Positions 1-9,202 of a DNA stretch of 61,422 bases are shown here, in pieces. The DNA comes from Methylotenera sp. (GTDB lineage: Bacteria; Pseudomonadota; Gammaproteobacteria; Burkholderiales; Methylophilaceae): assembly GCA_021732405.1 (NCBI GenBank), contig JAKFVB010000023.1, positions 1 to 61,422 on the forward strand, written 5' to 3'. The position numbers and the translations under genes were made by a program. Positions within the stretch are counted from its first letter, which is position 1. Every line of letters begins with the position of its first letter. The notes below the pieces were generated by a model. That model did no database searches. It was not told the origin of the DNA and saw only the letters and a program-made list of their open reading frames with translations.

Positions 1-47
1 TTTGACCATTAACTTAACCTCATTTTAACCTTGAAAATTAACCATTA

Positions 48-926
48 ATGCCGCAAGGTCTAGTTGTTGCCTCTTATGGCAAACGTTACGACATTGAGCT
101 TGCCGACAAAACACGCATCAGCTGTGTCACTCGTGGCAAAAAAAACGATTTAGCATGTGGCGATATTGTTAATATCAAACTCACAGATAAGGCTGAAGGC
201 GTTGTGGAATCAAGCCTGCCACGCACCAGCTTGCTTTACCGCAGCAACACCATCAAAAGCAAAATCTTAGCTTCCAACGTCACGCAGATTGTCATTGTAT
301 TAGCCACTCAACCCAGTTTTTATGAGGCATTATTAAACCGTTGTTTAATTGCTGCAGAAGCGGCTAATATTCAGCCGTTAATTGTGTTGAACAAATGCGA
401 CTTAGCCGATGTAGATAACGCAAAAACCAAATTGCAGTTGTATGCAGATTTAGGCTACCAAGTCGTTCATTTATCAGCAAAACAAGATATTCAAATCATC
501 AAACAGTATTTAGCCAATCACCAAAGCGTTTTAGTCGGCCAATCTGGCATGGGAAAATCCACCATCATTAATGCCCTATTGCCCAATATGCATGTTCGCA
601 CACAAGAAATTAGTACAGTTTTAGATAGCGGCAAACACACCACTACCGCCACGCATTTGTACCATTTAGATGCATTTGGTTTTACTGAACCCAGCAGCTT
701 GATCGATTCGCCTGGCTTACAAGAGTTTGGTTTAAATCATCTATCCAACGAGCAAGTTGAATTAGCGTTTAGAGAATTTAGGCCGTATTTAGGCAAATGC
801 CGATTCAATAACTGCAAACACTCTCATGAGCCAGATTGCGCCGTACTTAACGCGGTAAAAGCAGGCAAAATATCGACAACCCGCTTAGATTTTTACCAAC
901 AACTATCGCTTGAACTAGCTTTATAG
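48..926 (+). CDS. rsgA: Ribosome small-subunit maturation GTPase RsgA
   Basis: RsgA is a circularly permuted GTPase that helps late 30S ribosomal subunit maturation. The permuted order is visible: G4 motif NKCD at residues 115-118 comes before the P-loop GQSGMGKS at 164-171, followed by G3 DSPG at 220-223. A C-terminal zinc knuckle is formed by Cys251, Cys256, His258 (or His260) and Cys264. The N-terminal part (about 1-65) would be the OB fold. At 292 residues it lacks the basic N-terminal extension of the E. coli protein (350 residues), but it starts at the ATG just before the OB fold and all motifs are intact. No strong Shine-Dalgarno is seen. The gene stands alone, about 195 bp before the next gene on the same strand. 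Confidence 0.95.
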   Translation: MPQGLVVASYGKRYDIELADKTRISCVTRGKKNDLACGDIVNIKLTDKAEGVVESSLPRTSLLYRSNTIKSKILASNVTQIVIVLATQPSFYEALLNRCLIAAEAANIQPLIVLNKCDLADVDNAKTKLQLYADLGYQVVHLSAKQDIQIIKQYLANHQSVLVGQSGMGKSTIINALLPNMHVRTQEISTVLDSGKHTTTATHLYHLDAFGFTEPSSLIDSPGLQEFGLNHLSNEQVELAFREFRPYLGKCRFNNCKHSHEPDCAVLNAVKAGKISTTRLDFYQQLSLELAL

Positions 927-1121
927 CAATTACATAAGCGCAAATATTGCGTTTAATCTCCTCTGTAATTTTGCACTCGCCAAACGTAAAGAAATGTTGT
1001 GCCTTGTCAGGCAAGTATTCACTTGTATAGCGTTATCATTTATTATCGTTTGATGTATTATCACAACACACAGCAATATGAATAAATCAATTTAAACATT
1101 CGGCTTTAAAAAATTTAATAA

Positions 1122-2717
1122 ATGATTGATTTAAAAAAAGAGAAAGTGGAGATAGCTAGGCTTGCACTCGGCATGTATATTGCCGAGCTGGATAGGCCAT
1201 GGATTGGCACGCCATTTATGCTACAAGGCTTTTTGCTGGACGACCAATCAGATTTTGACACCTTAACTTCACTTTGCACTTTTGTGTATGTTGATCGCAC
1301 AAAATCAGCTGGCGATCAGTTTGTTTCGACTGCTAAGCAAAATCTTGCCATTAAACGCGAAGGCTCAGTTGTTAAGCTAAAGGACCCTAGTTTAAAGAAA
1401 TCCACCGTTCACACTTCAAATAGTCAAACAAACAATCAACAACAAACTAGCAACCTCTCTTTTTTAGATGTTTTAACTGGTCTTAAAAATCAGTCACAAA
1501 AAAATACTGCCACATCTAATCAAGATGGTACGATTTACAACCTGAGTTATGGCGGCAATGCGACGACACAAGAGTCAGCTTCATCTCAATCAAATGTAGG
1601 TTTGGCAGGTGAAAAATCTCTCACTAAGCAGTTGGTAAGTGATGTTGGTGGGTTTATTGGCGGCTTATTCAAGCGCGATAAATTAAAAAACTCCGCTCAA
1701 ACCGTCAACGATAAAACTAAAAAAGTTGAGCAAGATGATGCCTATAAAATGACGATTTATGAGGAAGAACCACCTGTTGAAAACGAAATTGCCATTATCG
1801 TGCCGGTATATGAGCAATCTCAAATTGCCACACGTGATATTTTTCAATCGGTCGCTAATGAACAGCATTTAGACTTAACCGCAGTCAGTGAAATTTTAGA
1901 TAGCATGGTAGAAAGTATCGGGCGTACGCCAGATGCATTATTGTGGCTGGCTAAGCTTAAGAAAACCGATGACTACTCATACAATCATGCACTTAATGTA
2001 TCAATAACGCTAATGGCTTTTGGGAATTTTCTGGCTTTATCCAAAAAGCAAATTAAAGAGCTGGGCCTAGCGGGTTTATTGCAAGATGTAGGGAAAGTAA
2101 AAATATCATCTGATATTTTACTGAAAGCCAGCAAGTTAACGCGCGAAGAGTTTGAGCATGCCAAAAAACATGTGGATGAAAGCCTTAAAATTTTAGAAAA
2201 CACGCCGAATATTCCAAATACCGCTATTTTTCTGGTCGCACAGCATCATGAGCGTATTGACGGCAGCGGCTATCCTTATCAACTTAAAAATAATCAAATT
2301 GGTTTAATGTCGCAGGCGGCTGGATTGATTGATACCTACTGCGCGATTACCAGCCATAAAAGTTATGCAAAGGGCGTGTTTCATCAGCAAGCGCTGGATG
2401 AAATACATCAACTGAGTGGCAAACAGTTTAGTACTGAGTTAGTCGACCAATTAGTGCAGTTTATGGGCATGTACCCTGTTAGCTCGTTAGTCGAGCTAAA
2501 TACGGGCGAAGTGGCTGTGGTTATTCAGCAAAATCAGGTCAGACGATTGCTGCCGCGCCTGATGTTATTGCTTGATCCAGATAAAGTGCGCTATAGCGCT
2601 CCTGTGATATTAAATTTACTCAACAGCCCCAATACCGCAGCTGGCGAACCTTATAAAATCACACGTAGCCTAGCACCAGATAGCTACGGGCTTAATCCCA
2701 ATGATTTTTATCTATAG
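1122..2717 (+). CDS. HD-GYP domain protein with DUF3391-type N-terminus; HD motif degenerate (QD)
   Basis: This 531-residue cytoplasmic protein resembles c-di-GMP phosphodiesterases of the HD-GYP class. Residues 1 to about 65 look like the DUF3391 domain that often precedes HD-GYP. They are followed by a Ser/Gln/Asn-rich low-complexity linker (roughly 95-215) and an HD-GYP domain at about 270-460. The signature HHERIDGSGYP is intact (HHE at 375-377, GYP at 383-385). The metal-binding HD pair is Gln321-Asp322 in GLLQDVGK instead of His-Asp. Catalysis may therefore be impaired, or metal binding altered. The EAL gene follows after 37 bp on the same strand, so the two are probably cotranscribed and act in the same second-messenger circuit. 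The ATG has no clear Shine-Dalgarno. Confidence 0.85.
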   Translation: MIDLKKEKVEIARLALGMYIAELDRPWIGTPFMLQGFLLDDQSDFDTLTSLCTFVYVDRTKSAGDQFVSTAKQNLAIKREGSVVKLKDPSLKKSTVHTSNSQTNNQQQTSNLSFLDVLTGLKNQSQKNTATSNQDGTIYNLSYGGNATTQESASSQSNVGLAGEKSLTKQLVSDVGGFIGGLFKRDKLKNSAQTVNDKTKKVEQDDAYKMTIYEEEPPVENEIAIIVPVYEQSQIATRDIFQSVANEQHLDLTAVSEILDSMVESIGRTPDALLWLAKLKKTDDYSYNHALNVSITLMAFGNFLALSKKQIKELGLAGLLQDVGKVKISSDILLKASKLTREEFEHAKKHVDESLKILENTPNIPNTAIFLVAQHHERIDGSGYPYQLKNNQIGLMSQAAGLIDTYCAITSHKSYAKGVFHQQALDEIHQLSGKQFSTELVDQLVQFMGMYPVSSLVELNTGEVAVVIQQNQVRRLLPRLMLLLDPDKVRYSAPVILNLLNSPNTAAGEPYKITRSLAPDSYGLNPNDFYL

Positions 2718-2754
2718 TTAACTGTTGAAGTAGTCTGAAAAATACATCCACTAC

Positions 2755-4500
2755 ATGATCGCAACACTTGAATCTACCCAGCCAGCTGAAGCTGAAATGC
2801 AGGTTCCAGAAATTGAAATCAGTTATCAAGAGCAAGAAATTAGCGATAAACTTGACTATTATGGCCTGCAACAAGACCGATTATTGGCGAATTTAACAAT
2901 CAATATTGCACTTTTAGAAAAGCAAGTGCGTACAGAAAAAATTGATGCTGATGTGTTGTTAAGTCCACTTAAAGAGGCTTTAGTTGCCTGGCCACAACGC
3001 CTTAACTTGAGCCAGTTTACCAATCATATCAATCAACTCATTTTTTTATGGCTCAGTGCGATTCAGCACCATGCTCGCTTACAAACTGTTCTAAATTTAA
3101 TGCGCTGCTTTGAATCAAAATCGGTATTTAGTAGCGATTACTCAAACAAGTTTCACTTATTTTTATTTGATTTAGTTGCCGAAACAACGCAACAATTTCA
3201 ACAGCAGCAGTTGAGTTATGTGCTAAATTTTGACCGCCATACGCAACTGCCAAACGCCAGCCAAATAGATCAATATCTTGAAAAAAAATTAAATAAGTTA
3301 GTTAAAAATCAAACAGTTGCTCTGCTTTCAATTCAATTTATGATTGCAAAAAATAGCCCCGTTTATTCACACATTATTACCGTTAACTTAAGTCAAAAAA
3401 TCACTGAAATACTCAAACAAAACATTTCCCCTAGCTATGAACTGTTTCATAGCGGTAATTTGAGATTTGATGTACTTATCCCGCATATTGAGAGCGATAT
3501 TCAGCTAAATTTGTTAGCAGCTAAATTAGGTCGTTCTTTTGAAGAAATGTTGATATTGAGTCGTGAATCCGTTTTAGTGACGCCTTTTTGCGGCGGCGCA
3601 TGTTCAGATGTAACAACAAATAGTACTGAATTGTATGCAAATGCTAAATCGGCATTAGAAAGCGCAGTGGCTAAGAAGCAATATTTTATTATGTATTCTG
3701 ATGTCATCAAACAAGAGCTTGAACTTCAGAATACCATTGAAAACAAAGTGTTAGAAGCATTTTCCACTGACAGCTTAACCCTGTTTTTTCAGCCGATTGT
3801 GAATATTGAACAATCTACTTGTGCCGGCGCCGAACTATTATTACGCTGGTCAGATGATGCTGGTCAAAATATTTATCCTAGTGTGACGATAGAAATTTTG
3901 AATAAAGTAGGCAAAGGTAAGCTGTTTACACGCTGGCTCATTAACTCTGCTTGCCGCTATGCAAGCGAGTTAATTAACGACCACCAATTGCCCATTTATT
4001 TAACCATTAACCTGCGTGCAGAAGATTTATATGACATTGAATTGCCGCACTTACTCTTGCAATCAATGGCGTTATGGAAAATAAAGCCGCAGGATATTGT
4101 GCTTGAAATTACCGAAAATGGTATTTTAGAGTACAACGAATCATCAACATCTGTGATTAAAACTTTGTCTGAAAATGGCTTCAGGCTTGCGCTGGATGAT
4201 TTTGGTACTGGATTTTCATCCTTATCACGTTTGCGCACCATGCCGATTGATTTAATTAAAATTGACCAATCATTTGTGCGCGATATTAAACATTCCAGAT
4301 TAGATTTTGACATTGTCAGCTCGATTGCCGCTTTAGCTTATACCTTAGGTAAAGAGGTGTTGGCTGAAGGCGTCGAAGACGAAGACTGCCTAGAGTTAAT
4401 TAAAAGAATGAAAATCCACAAATGCCAAGGTTATTTTTTTGCTAAACCCATGCCTTTTGAGGACTTTTTAATCTGGGCAAAACAGCATCCAGCAACGTAA
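2755..4500 (+). CDS. EAL-domain c-di-GMP phosphodiesterase with degenerate GGDEF domain
   Basis: The 581-residue protein has an uncharacterised N-terminal region (1-160), a degenerate GGDEF-like domain (about 163-330) and an EAL domain (about 335-575). The GGDEF site is lost: the region around HSGNLRFDVL replaces the RxGGDEF signature, so it should not synthesise c-di-GMP. The EAL domain keeps the catalytic set: Glu360 (in the variant ELL), an Asn in INLRAEDL, the Glu pair of LEITE, the Asp pair 481-482 in DDFGTG, the Lys of IKID, AEGVE and CQGY. It is likely an active phosphodiesterase giving pGpG. No membrane segment is evident, so it is probably cytosolic. It sits 37 bp after the HD-GYP gene and 15 bp before queD. 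Confidence 0.88.
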   Translation: MIATLESTQPAEAEMQVPEIEISYQEQEISDKLDYYGLQQDRLLANLTINIALLEKQVRTEKIDADVLLSPLKEALVAWPQRLNLSQFTNHINQLIFLWLSAIQHHARLQTVLNLMRCFESKSVFSSDYSNKFHLFLFDLVAETTQQFQQQQLSYVLNFDRHTQLPNASQIDQYLEKKLNKLVKNQTVALLSIQFMIAKNSPVYSHIITVNLSQKITEILKQNISPSYELFHSGNLRFDVLIPHIESDIQLNLLAAKLGRSFEEMLILSRESVLVTPFCGGACSDVTTNSTELYANAKSALESAVAKKQYFIMYSDVIKQELELQNTIENKVLEAFSTDSLTLFFQPIVNIEQSTCAGAELLLRWSDDAGQNIYPSVTIEILNKVGKGKLFTRWLINSACRYASELINDHQLPIYLTINLRAEDLYDIELPHLLLQSMALWKIKPQDIVLEITENGILEYNESSTSVIKTLSENGFRLALDDFGTGFSSLSRLRTMPIDLIKIDQSFVRDIKHSRLDFDIVSSIAALAYTLGKEVLAEGVEDEDCLELIKRMKIHKCQGYFFAKPMPFEDFLIWAKQHPAT

Positions 4501-4515
4501 TGTTATAATCTAGCC

Positions 4516-4956
4516 ATGCAAATTACTACCCGTTTAGAGTTCGATGCTGGTCATCGTATTCCCTCTCATAAAAGCCAATGCCGCAATTTGCATGGCCATC
4601 GCTATACGCTGGAAATCACTCTTTCAGGCGATATCATTACCCAAAACAATGTATCAGAAACTGGCATGGTGATGGATTTTTCGGATGTAAAACGCATCGC
4701 GCGCGAAAGTGTTGTTGACCTTTGGGATCATGCGTTTTTAGTTTATTTTGATGACAAAGTCGTTCTGGATTTTCTAAACTCACTACCGAATCACAAAACG
4801 GTGATATTCCCCACTGTGCCAACTGCAGAGAACATGGCCGCTGAAGCATTTAAGATATTACGCAATCAGTATAAAGATACTTACGGCAATCATCTTAAAT
4901 TAGAACGTGTGCGGCTGTATGAAACGCCGAATAGCTGGGCAGACGCACTAACTTAA
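4516..4956 (+). CDS. queD: 6-carboxy-5,6,7,8-tetrahydropterin synthase QueD (6-pyruvoyl-tetrahydropterin synthase family)
   Basis: QueD converts dihydroneopterin triphosphate to 6-carboxytetrahydropterin in the pathway to 7-deazaguanines and queuosine. The zinc ligands His13, His26 and His28 and the catalytic Cys22 (motif C-x3-HGH) are at the expected places. Conserved GMVMDFSDVK and LWDHAFLV stretches follow, and the length of 146 residues is normal for bacterial members. The start lies 15 bp after the EAL gene, so it may be cotranscribed with it, though no functional link is implied. A mammalian-type PTPS role is less likely, because Cys22 in the CRNLHGH context is the QueD form. It converges on the rhamnose operon with only 38 bp between stops and no strong terminator hairpin. 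Confidence 0.85.
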   Translation: MQITTRLEFDAGHRIPSHKSQCRNLHGHRYTLEITLSGDIITQNNVSETGMVMDFSDVKRIARESVVDLWDHAFLVYFDDKVVLDFLNSLPNHKTVIFPTVPTAENMAAEAFKILRNQYKDTYGNHLKLERVRLYETPNSWADALT

Positions 4957-4994
4957 CGCTTATTTTTACCCAAAAAAACTGTTTTTATTAAACG

Positions 4995-5891
4995 TTAATC
5001 TAGCGACTGCATGACTTGCTGCAAACCCTGCTCCCAGCTTGGTAGCATCACATCAAATGTTTGTTTAAGCTTGCGATTGCTTAACGTTGAATTGGCAGGA
5101 CGCGCTGCTGGTGTTGGGTAATCAGCAGTTGTAATCGCCGCAATATTTTCCACTAGGGCTTTAAGCTGAGGTATATTTTTAATCCTAGCCAAACGGTTAT
5201 ATTCGCTAACGATTGCACAACTAAACCCATGCCAAGAAGTTTTACCTTGATTAGTGAAATGATAAACACCCGTTTGATTGGCCTGTTGCGGCTGCCAAAC
5301 GCTCAATAATTCCATCACAGCGTCGGCAATGCTTTCAGCACTGGTTGGTGCGCCAAACTGATCTGCAACGATGCGCAAGCTATCACGCTCGCTAGCCAAA
5401 CGAATAATGGTTTTTAAAAAATTCTTACCATAAGCACCATACACCCAACTGGTACGCAAAATCAGATGTGGTAAGCCAACTGCACGAATAGCTTCTTCAC
5501 CTGCCAGTTTACTTTTGCCATAAACACTTAACGGGTTCACAGCATCCGTTTCTAAATAATCCGCTATTTTTGAACCGTCATAGACATAATCAGTTGAAAA
5601 ATGAATCAGCGCAGCGTTCAATTTTGCGGCTTCTTCAGCCAAAATTTGCGGTGCAGTTGCATTGATGGCATACGCTAACTCAGGCTCTGATTCAGCTTTA
5701 TCTACTGCTGTATATGCGGCCGGATTAATGATTAAGTCAGGCTGAATTGTTTGCACAATATGCCGAATCGCATCTTTGTCGGTTAAATCTAACTGTTCAC
5801 GACTTAAGGCAACCAACTGATAATTAAAGAGTTTTTTTTGTAATGCATGGCCAACTTGACCATTGACACCTGTTAATAGAATTTTTTTCAC
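4995..5891 (-). CDS. rfbD: dTDP-4-dehydrorhamnose reductase RfbD/RmlD
   Basis: RfbD performs the last step of dTDP-L-rhamnose synthesis, the NAD(P)H-dependent reduction of dTDP-4-dehydrorhamnose. It is a 298-residue short-chain reductase of the extended type. The N-terminal glycine motif GVNGQVG (8-14), the NPAAYTAVD stretch, the STDYVYDG segment and the catalytic YGKSK (Tyr-x3-Lys) are all present. It is the last gene of the rfbBACD operon, 27 bp after rfbC. The start is GTG, matching the usual family N-terminus MKKILLTG; there is little Shine-Dalgarno, so translation may depend on coupling with the upstream gene. The product feeds rhamnose into O-antigen or exopolysaccharide in the cytosol. 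Confidence 0.95.
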   Translation of the reverse strand: MKKILLTGVNGQVGHALQKKLFNYQLVALSREQLDLTDKDAIRHIVQTIQPDLIINPAAYTAVDKAESEPELAYAINATAPQILAEEAAKLNAALIHFSTDYVYDGSKIADYLETDAVNPLSVYGKSKLAGEEAIRAVGLPHLILRTSWVYGAYGKNFLKTIIRLASERDSLRIVADQFGAPTSAESIADAVMELLSVWQPQQANQTGVYHFTNQGKTSWHGFSCAIVSEYNRLARIKNIPQLKALVENIAAITTADYPTPAARPANSTLSNRKLKQTFDVMLPSWEQGLQQVMQSLD

Positions 5892-5918
5892 TGAATTTAT
5901 GGTGTTAAGTAAGAGAGT

Positions 5919-6464
5919 CTAAACAAACTTTTTCGCATCTTGCAAACTTAAACCCATACTATCTTTTGCAGATAATAATGGACTCGCTTGTGTAGGCCAT
6001 TCAATCGCCACCGTTGGGTCATCCCACTTTAAGCAGCATTCATGTTGTGGCGCATAAAAGTCTGTTGTTTTATATAAAAATTCTGCTGTGTCTGATAAAA
6101 CCAAAAAACCATGTGCAAAACCTGGCGGAATCCACATTTGACGTTTATTTTCAGCCGATAAAATCGTCGATTCCCACTTGCCAAATGTAGGTGAAGAAAC
6201 ACGCAAGTCAACCGCAACATCAAATACTTCACCTTGCGTAACGCGCACTAGTTTACCTTGCGATTGCTCAATTTGATAATGCAAGCCGCGCAGTACGTTT
6301 TTTGCAGACTTTGAGTGATTATCTTGCACAAAGTGTGGGTTCAAAGCAGTTGCTTGCTCAAACATTTTGGCATTGAAGCTTTCATAAAAAAAGCCTCTAT
6401 CATCGCCAAACACTTTGGGCTCAAAAATAATCACATCTGGGATACTGGTTTTAACTACCTGCAT
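5919..6464 (-). CDS. rfbC: dTDP-4-dehydrorhamnose 3,5-epimerase RfbC/RmlC
   Basis: RfbC epimerises dTDP-4-dehydro-6-deoxyglucose at C3 and C5, giving dTDP-4-dehydro-L-rhamnose. The 181-residue cupin has the family's FxDxRGFFxE-like start (DDRGFFYESF at 21-30), the catalytic His62 in LRGLHYQ, the VFDVAVDLR strand and the C-terminal FLYKTTDFYAP with the catalytic Tyr. The length is typical. Its ATG shares one base with the stop of rfbA (TAATG), which indicates translational coupling. It is the third gene of the operon. A minus-strand reading frame of 67 codons within it (6029-6232) is only a shadow. Confidence 0.96.
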   Translation of the reverse strand: MQVVKTSIPDVIIFEPKVFGDDRGFFYESFNAKMFEQATALNPHFVQDNHSKSAKNVLRGLHYQIEQSQGKLVRVTQGEVFDVAVDLRVSSPTFGKWESTILSAENKRQMWIPPGFAHGFLVLSDTAEFLYKTTDFYAPQHECCLKWDDPTVAIEWPTQASPLLSAKDSMGLSLQDAKKFV

Positions 6465-7360
6465 TAAAATACTCGTTCTGTTAATACTTGTTTAAGGTAT
6501 TGGCCATAACCATTTTTGGCATACTTATCAGCCATTATCTGTAACTGTGCTGCGTCGATAAAGCCCATGCGATAGGCAATTTCTTCCGGACATGCAATTT
6601 TCAAGCCTTGGCGTTTCTCAATGGTTTGTATAAATGATCCCGCTTCGATTAATGAATCATGCGTACCCGTATCCAGCCAAGCCATGCCACGCCCCATCAC
6701 CTCTACTTGCAAATCATCCCACTCTAAATATTGGCGGTTCACGTCGGTGATTTCTAATTCGCCACGTGCTGATGGTTTCATATTTTTAGCGATTTCCACT
6801 ACGCGATTATCGTAAAAGTACAAGCCTGTTACCGCATAGCGCGATTTAGGCTGTGTTGGTTTTTCTTCTAAACTAATAGCTTTACCGTCTTTATTAAATT
6901 CAACTACGCCGTAACGTTCAGGATCATGCACTGGATAAGCAAATACGGTGGCACCTTTACTGCGCTTGGCTGCCGCTTGCGCCATTAATGCCAGTTCATG
7001 ACCATAAAAAATATTATCGCCTAGCACCAAGGCACATGGGTCGTTACCAATAAATTGTTCACCGATAATAAATGCCTGAGCCAAGCCATCAGGTGAAGGC
7101 TGTACGGCGTACTGAATATCCATACCCCATTGCGTACCATCGCCCAGCAATTCTTTAAAGCGCGGCGTATCTTGTGGCGTAGATATGATCAATACTTCGC
7201 GAATACCTGCCAGCATCAATGCAGATAGTGGATAGTAAATCATCGGCTTGTCATAAACAGGTAAAAGCTGCTTAGAAACCACCTGTGTGACTGGATACAG
7301 GCGAGTGCCCGAGCCACCTGCTAAAACAATACCTTTCATGGTGTTATTTTTGGTTACCAT
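6464..7360 (-). CDS. rfbA: Glucose-1-phosphate thymidylyltransferase RfbA/RmlA
   Basis: RfbA makes dTDP-glucose from dTTP and glucose-1-phosphate, the first committed step to dTDP-rhamnose. The nucleotidyltransferase signature [11 protein letters not shown] lies close to the N-terminus, followed by the [17 protein letters not shown] substrate loop and the VLGDNIFYG metal site. Length is 298 residues with the chosen ATG. A second ATG seven codons in would give the commoner MKGIVLAGG start, but the first ATG has a good AGGAG about ten bases upstream and overlaps the rfbB stop by one base. I therefore keep the longer form. It is the second gene of the operon. Confidence 0.96.
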   Translation of the reverse strand: MVTKNNTMKGIVLAGGSGTRLYPVTQVVSKQLLPVYDKPMIYYPLSALMLAGIREVLIISTPQDTPRFKELLGDGTQWGMDIQYAVQPSPDGLAQAFIIGEQFIGNDPCALVLGDNIFYGHELALMAQAAAKRSKGATVFAYPVHDPERYGVVEFNKDGKAISLEEKPTQPKSRYAVTGLYFYDNRVVEIAKNMKPSARGELEITDVNRQYLEWDDLQVEVMGRGMAWLDTGTHDSLIEAGSFIQTIEKRQGLKIACPEEIAYRMGFIDAAQLQIMADKYAKNGYGQYLKQVLTERVF

Positions 7361-8442
7361 TATGCTAACTCCTCACCACGTTCTTTGTAATTTTGATTAA
7401 CCCAGTTTTTATATTCGCCACTGGTCACGTTATCCACCCATTCTTGGTTAGTCAAATACCATGCGACTGTTTTTTGAATGCCCGTTTCAAATGTTTCAGC
7501 CGGTTTCCAGCCAAGTTCGCGTTCAATTTTAGTGGCATCAATCGCGTAACGTTGGTCATGGCCGGGCCTATCGGTCACGTAAGTGATCTGATCGCGATAG
7601 CTGCCCGATTGTTTTGGTTTTTGTTTATCTAAAATATCGCATAAGGTATACACGACTTCTAAATTGGTTTTCTCATTCCAACCGCCAATATTGTACGTTT
7701 CGCCCACTTTGCCAGCCTCTAACACACGGCGAATCGCGCTGCAGTGATCTTCTACATACAACCAATCGCGTACATTGCTACCATTGCCATAAATAGGTAA
7801 TGGCTTACCATTTAAGGCATGATGAATCACTAACGGAATCAACTTCTCAGGAAAGTGATACGGGCCATAATTGTTAGAGCAATTAGTGGTCAGCATTGGC
7901 ATGCCGTAAGTATGATGATACGCGCGCACCAAATGGTCAGAAGCGGCTTTTGAAGCTGAATATGGGCTGTTAGGCTCATAAGGATTGGTTTCTTTAAACG
8001 CAGGGTCTGTGGCGCTTAATGAGCCGTACACTTCATCGGTTGATACATGCAAAAATCTAAAATGTGTTTTATCGGTTTCATGCAAATCGTTCCAGTAAGC
8101 ACGCGCTGCTTCTAGCAGATTGAATGTGCCTACAATATTGGTTTGAATAAACTCGCCAGGCGCATGAATAGAGCGGTCTACATGGCTTTCAGCTGCAAAA
8201 TTCACAATTGCACGCGGCTGATACTGCTTGAGCAAAGCGTCAACAATTGTTCTATCGCCAATATCGCCATGCACAAACACATGCTCTGCATGCTCTTGAA
8301 TATCAGCCAAATTAGCTAGATTACCTGCATAAGTCAGCTTATCTAAAGTAACGCAGTCACCAAAGCCGCCTTTTACCCAATTTAAAACGAAATTACTGCC
8401 AATAAAACCTGCGCCGCCTGTGACAATGATGCAATTTTTCAT
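7360..8442 (-). CDS. rfbB: dTDP-glucose 4,6-dehydratase RfbB/RmlB
   Basis: RfbB oxidises dTDP-glucose and removes water to give dTDP-4-dehydro-6-deoxyglucose. The 360-residue extended SDR has the NAD motif [10 protein letters not shown] at the N-terminus, [16 protein letters not shown] and the catalytic YSASK (Tyr-x3-Lys). Its product is used by RfbC and RfbD and could also feed the WecE-type aminotransferase at 28.2-29.4 kb. It is the first gene of the rfbBACD block. The 65 bp gap behind dnaQ has no terminator hairpin that I can see, so the operon may be read from the methyltransferase-rnhA-dnaQ promoter, from its own promoter in that gap, or from both. Confidence 0.96.
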   Translation of the reverse strand: MKNCIIVTGGAGFIGSNFVLNWVKGGFGDCVTLDKLTYAGNLANLADIQEHAEHVFVHGDIGDRTIVDALLKQYQPRAIVNFAAESHVDRSIHAPGEFIQTNIVGTFNLLEAARAYWNDLHETDKTHFRFLHVSTDEVYGSLSATDPAFKETNPYEPNSPYSASKAASDHLVRAYHHTYGMPMLTTNCSNNYGPYHFPEKLIPLVIHHALNGKPLPIYGNGSNVRDWLYVEDHCSAIRRVLEAGKVGETYNIGGWNEKTNLEVVYTLCDILDKQKPKQSGSYRDQITYVTDRPGHDQRYAIDATKIERELGWKPAETFETGIQKTVAWYLTNQEWVDNVTSGEYKNWVNQNYKERGEELA

Positions 8443-8507
8443 TTGATTAAAACCTATATTAAATGACTGCTATTTTTTTATTAACTTTTAGTATGAACTT
8501 GGCAACG

Positions 8508-9188
8508 CTACCAAGGCTTTGCGCCCGATTTAGCAAGGCTATTTAAGTATTCTTGGTGTGCCGTTAATTCAAATTCATCTGCTTTTAAAACTTTTAACCT
8601 ACTCAGCTCACCCTTATGCATATTCACGTGCATAATGGGTTGGGATTGCCCTAAATCCATCATCAAGCTATCTTGCCCGCGCGTCATTGCCATGTAAACA
8701 TCGGCTAATAACTCTGCATCCAAAAGTGCACCATGCAAAGTACGCCTTGAGTTATCAATACCAAAGTGACGGCACAAGGCATCTAAGTTATTACGCTGCC
8801 CAGGTCGTGAATCTTTCGCCATTCTAAGGGTATCAGTAATTTTATCGCAAAATGTTTCTATTGGCTGTAGCCCGATATGGCCAAGCTCACTATTTAAAAA
8901 GCCCACATCAAATGGCGCATTGTGAATAATCAATTCAGCGCCACTTACAAATGCAATCATTTCTTGAGCAATTGCAGCGAATAAAGGCTTATCTTGCAGA
9001 AATTCGAGTGAGATGCCATGTACTTCTTGCGCGGCAGCGTCTATTTCGCGCTGCGGATTTAAATAGACATGAAAGTGATTATTGGTTGGGCGGCGATTAA
9101 TCATCTCAACCGCAGCAATTTCGATAATGCGATGCCCTTGCGCGGGATAAAGCCCTGTGGTTTCGGTATCTAGGAATATTTGACGCAT
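8508..9188 (-). CDS. dnaQ: DNA polymerase III epsilon subunit (3'-5' proofreading exonuclease)
   Basis: DnaQ is the DEDDh-type proofreading exonuclease of the replicative polymerase. Exo I is LDTETTG with Asp7 and Glu9, Exo II is HNAPFDVGFL, and Exo III is HGALLDAELLADVY with the general-base His. Length is 226 residues, slightly short of E. coli (243). The C-terminal part after the catalytic domain, which in E. coli binds the alpha subunit, is correspondingly short. It starts 14 bp after rnhA, the classic rnhA-dnaQ arrangement here on one strand, and is followed by the rhamnose genes. Confidence 0.95.
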   Translation of the reverse strand: MRQIFLDTETTGLYPAQGHRIIEIAAVEMINRRPTNNHFHVYLNPQREIDAAAQEVHGISLEFLQDKPLFAAIAQEMIAFVSGAELIIHNAPFDVGFLNSELGHIGLQPIETFCDKITDTLRMAKDSRPGQRNNLDALCRHFGIDNSRRTLHGALLDAELLADVYMAMTRGQDSLMMDLGQSQPIMHVNMHKGELSRLKVLKADEFELTAHQEYLNSLAKSGAKPW

Positions 9189-9202
9189 ACTTAACCCATT
9201 AT

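Noticed and set aside
927-1121. Possible c-di-GMP riboswitch or strong terminator ahead of the HD-GYP gene
   Set aside because: No GEMM-type conserved core was found; only a weak stem with AAGCGCAA and TTGCGTTT lies near 935-953.
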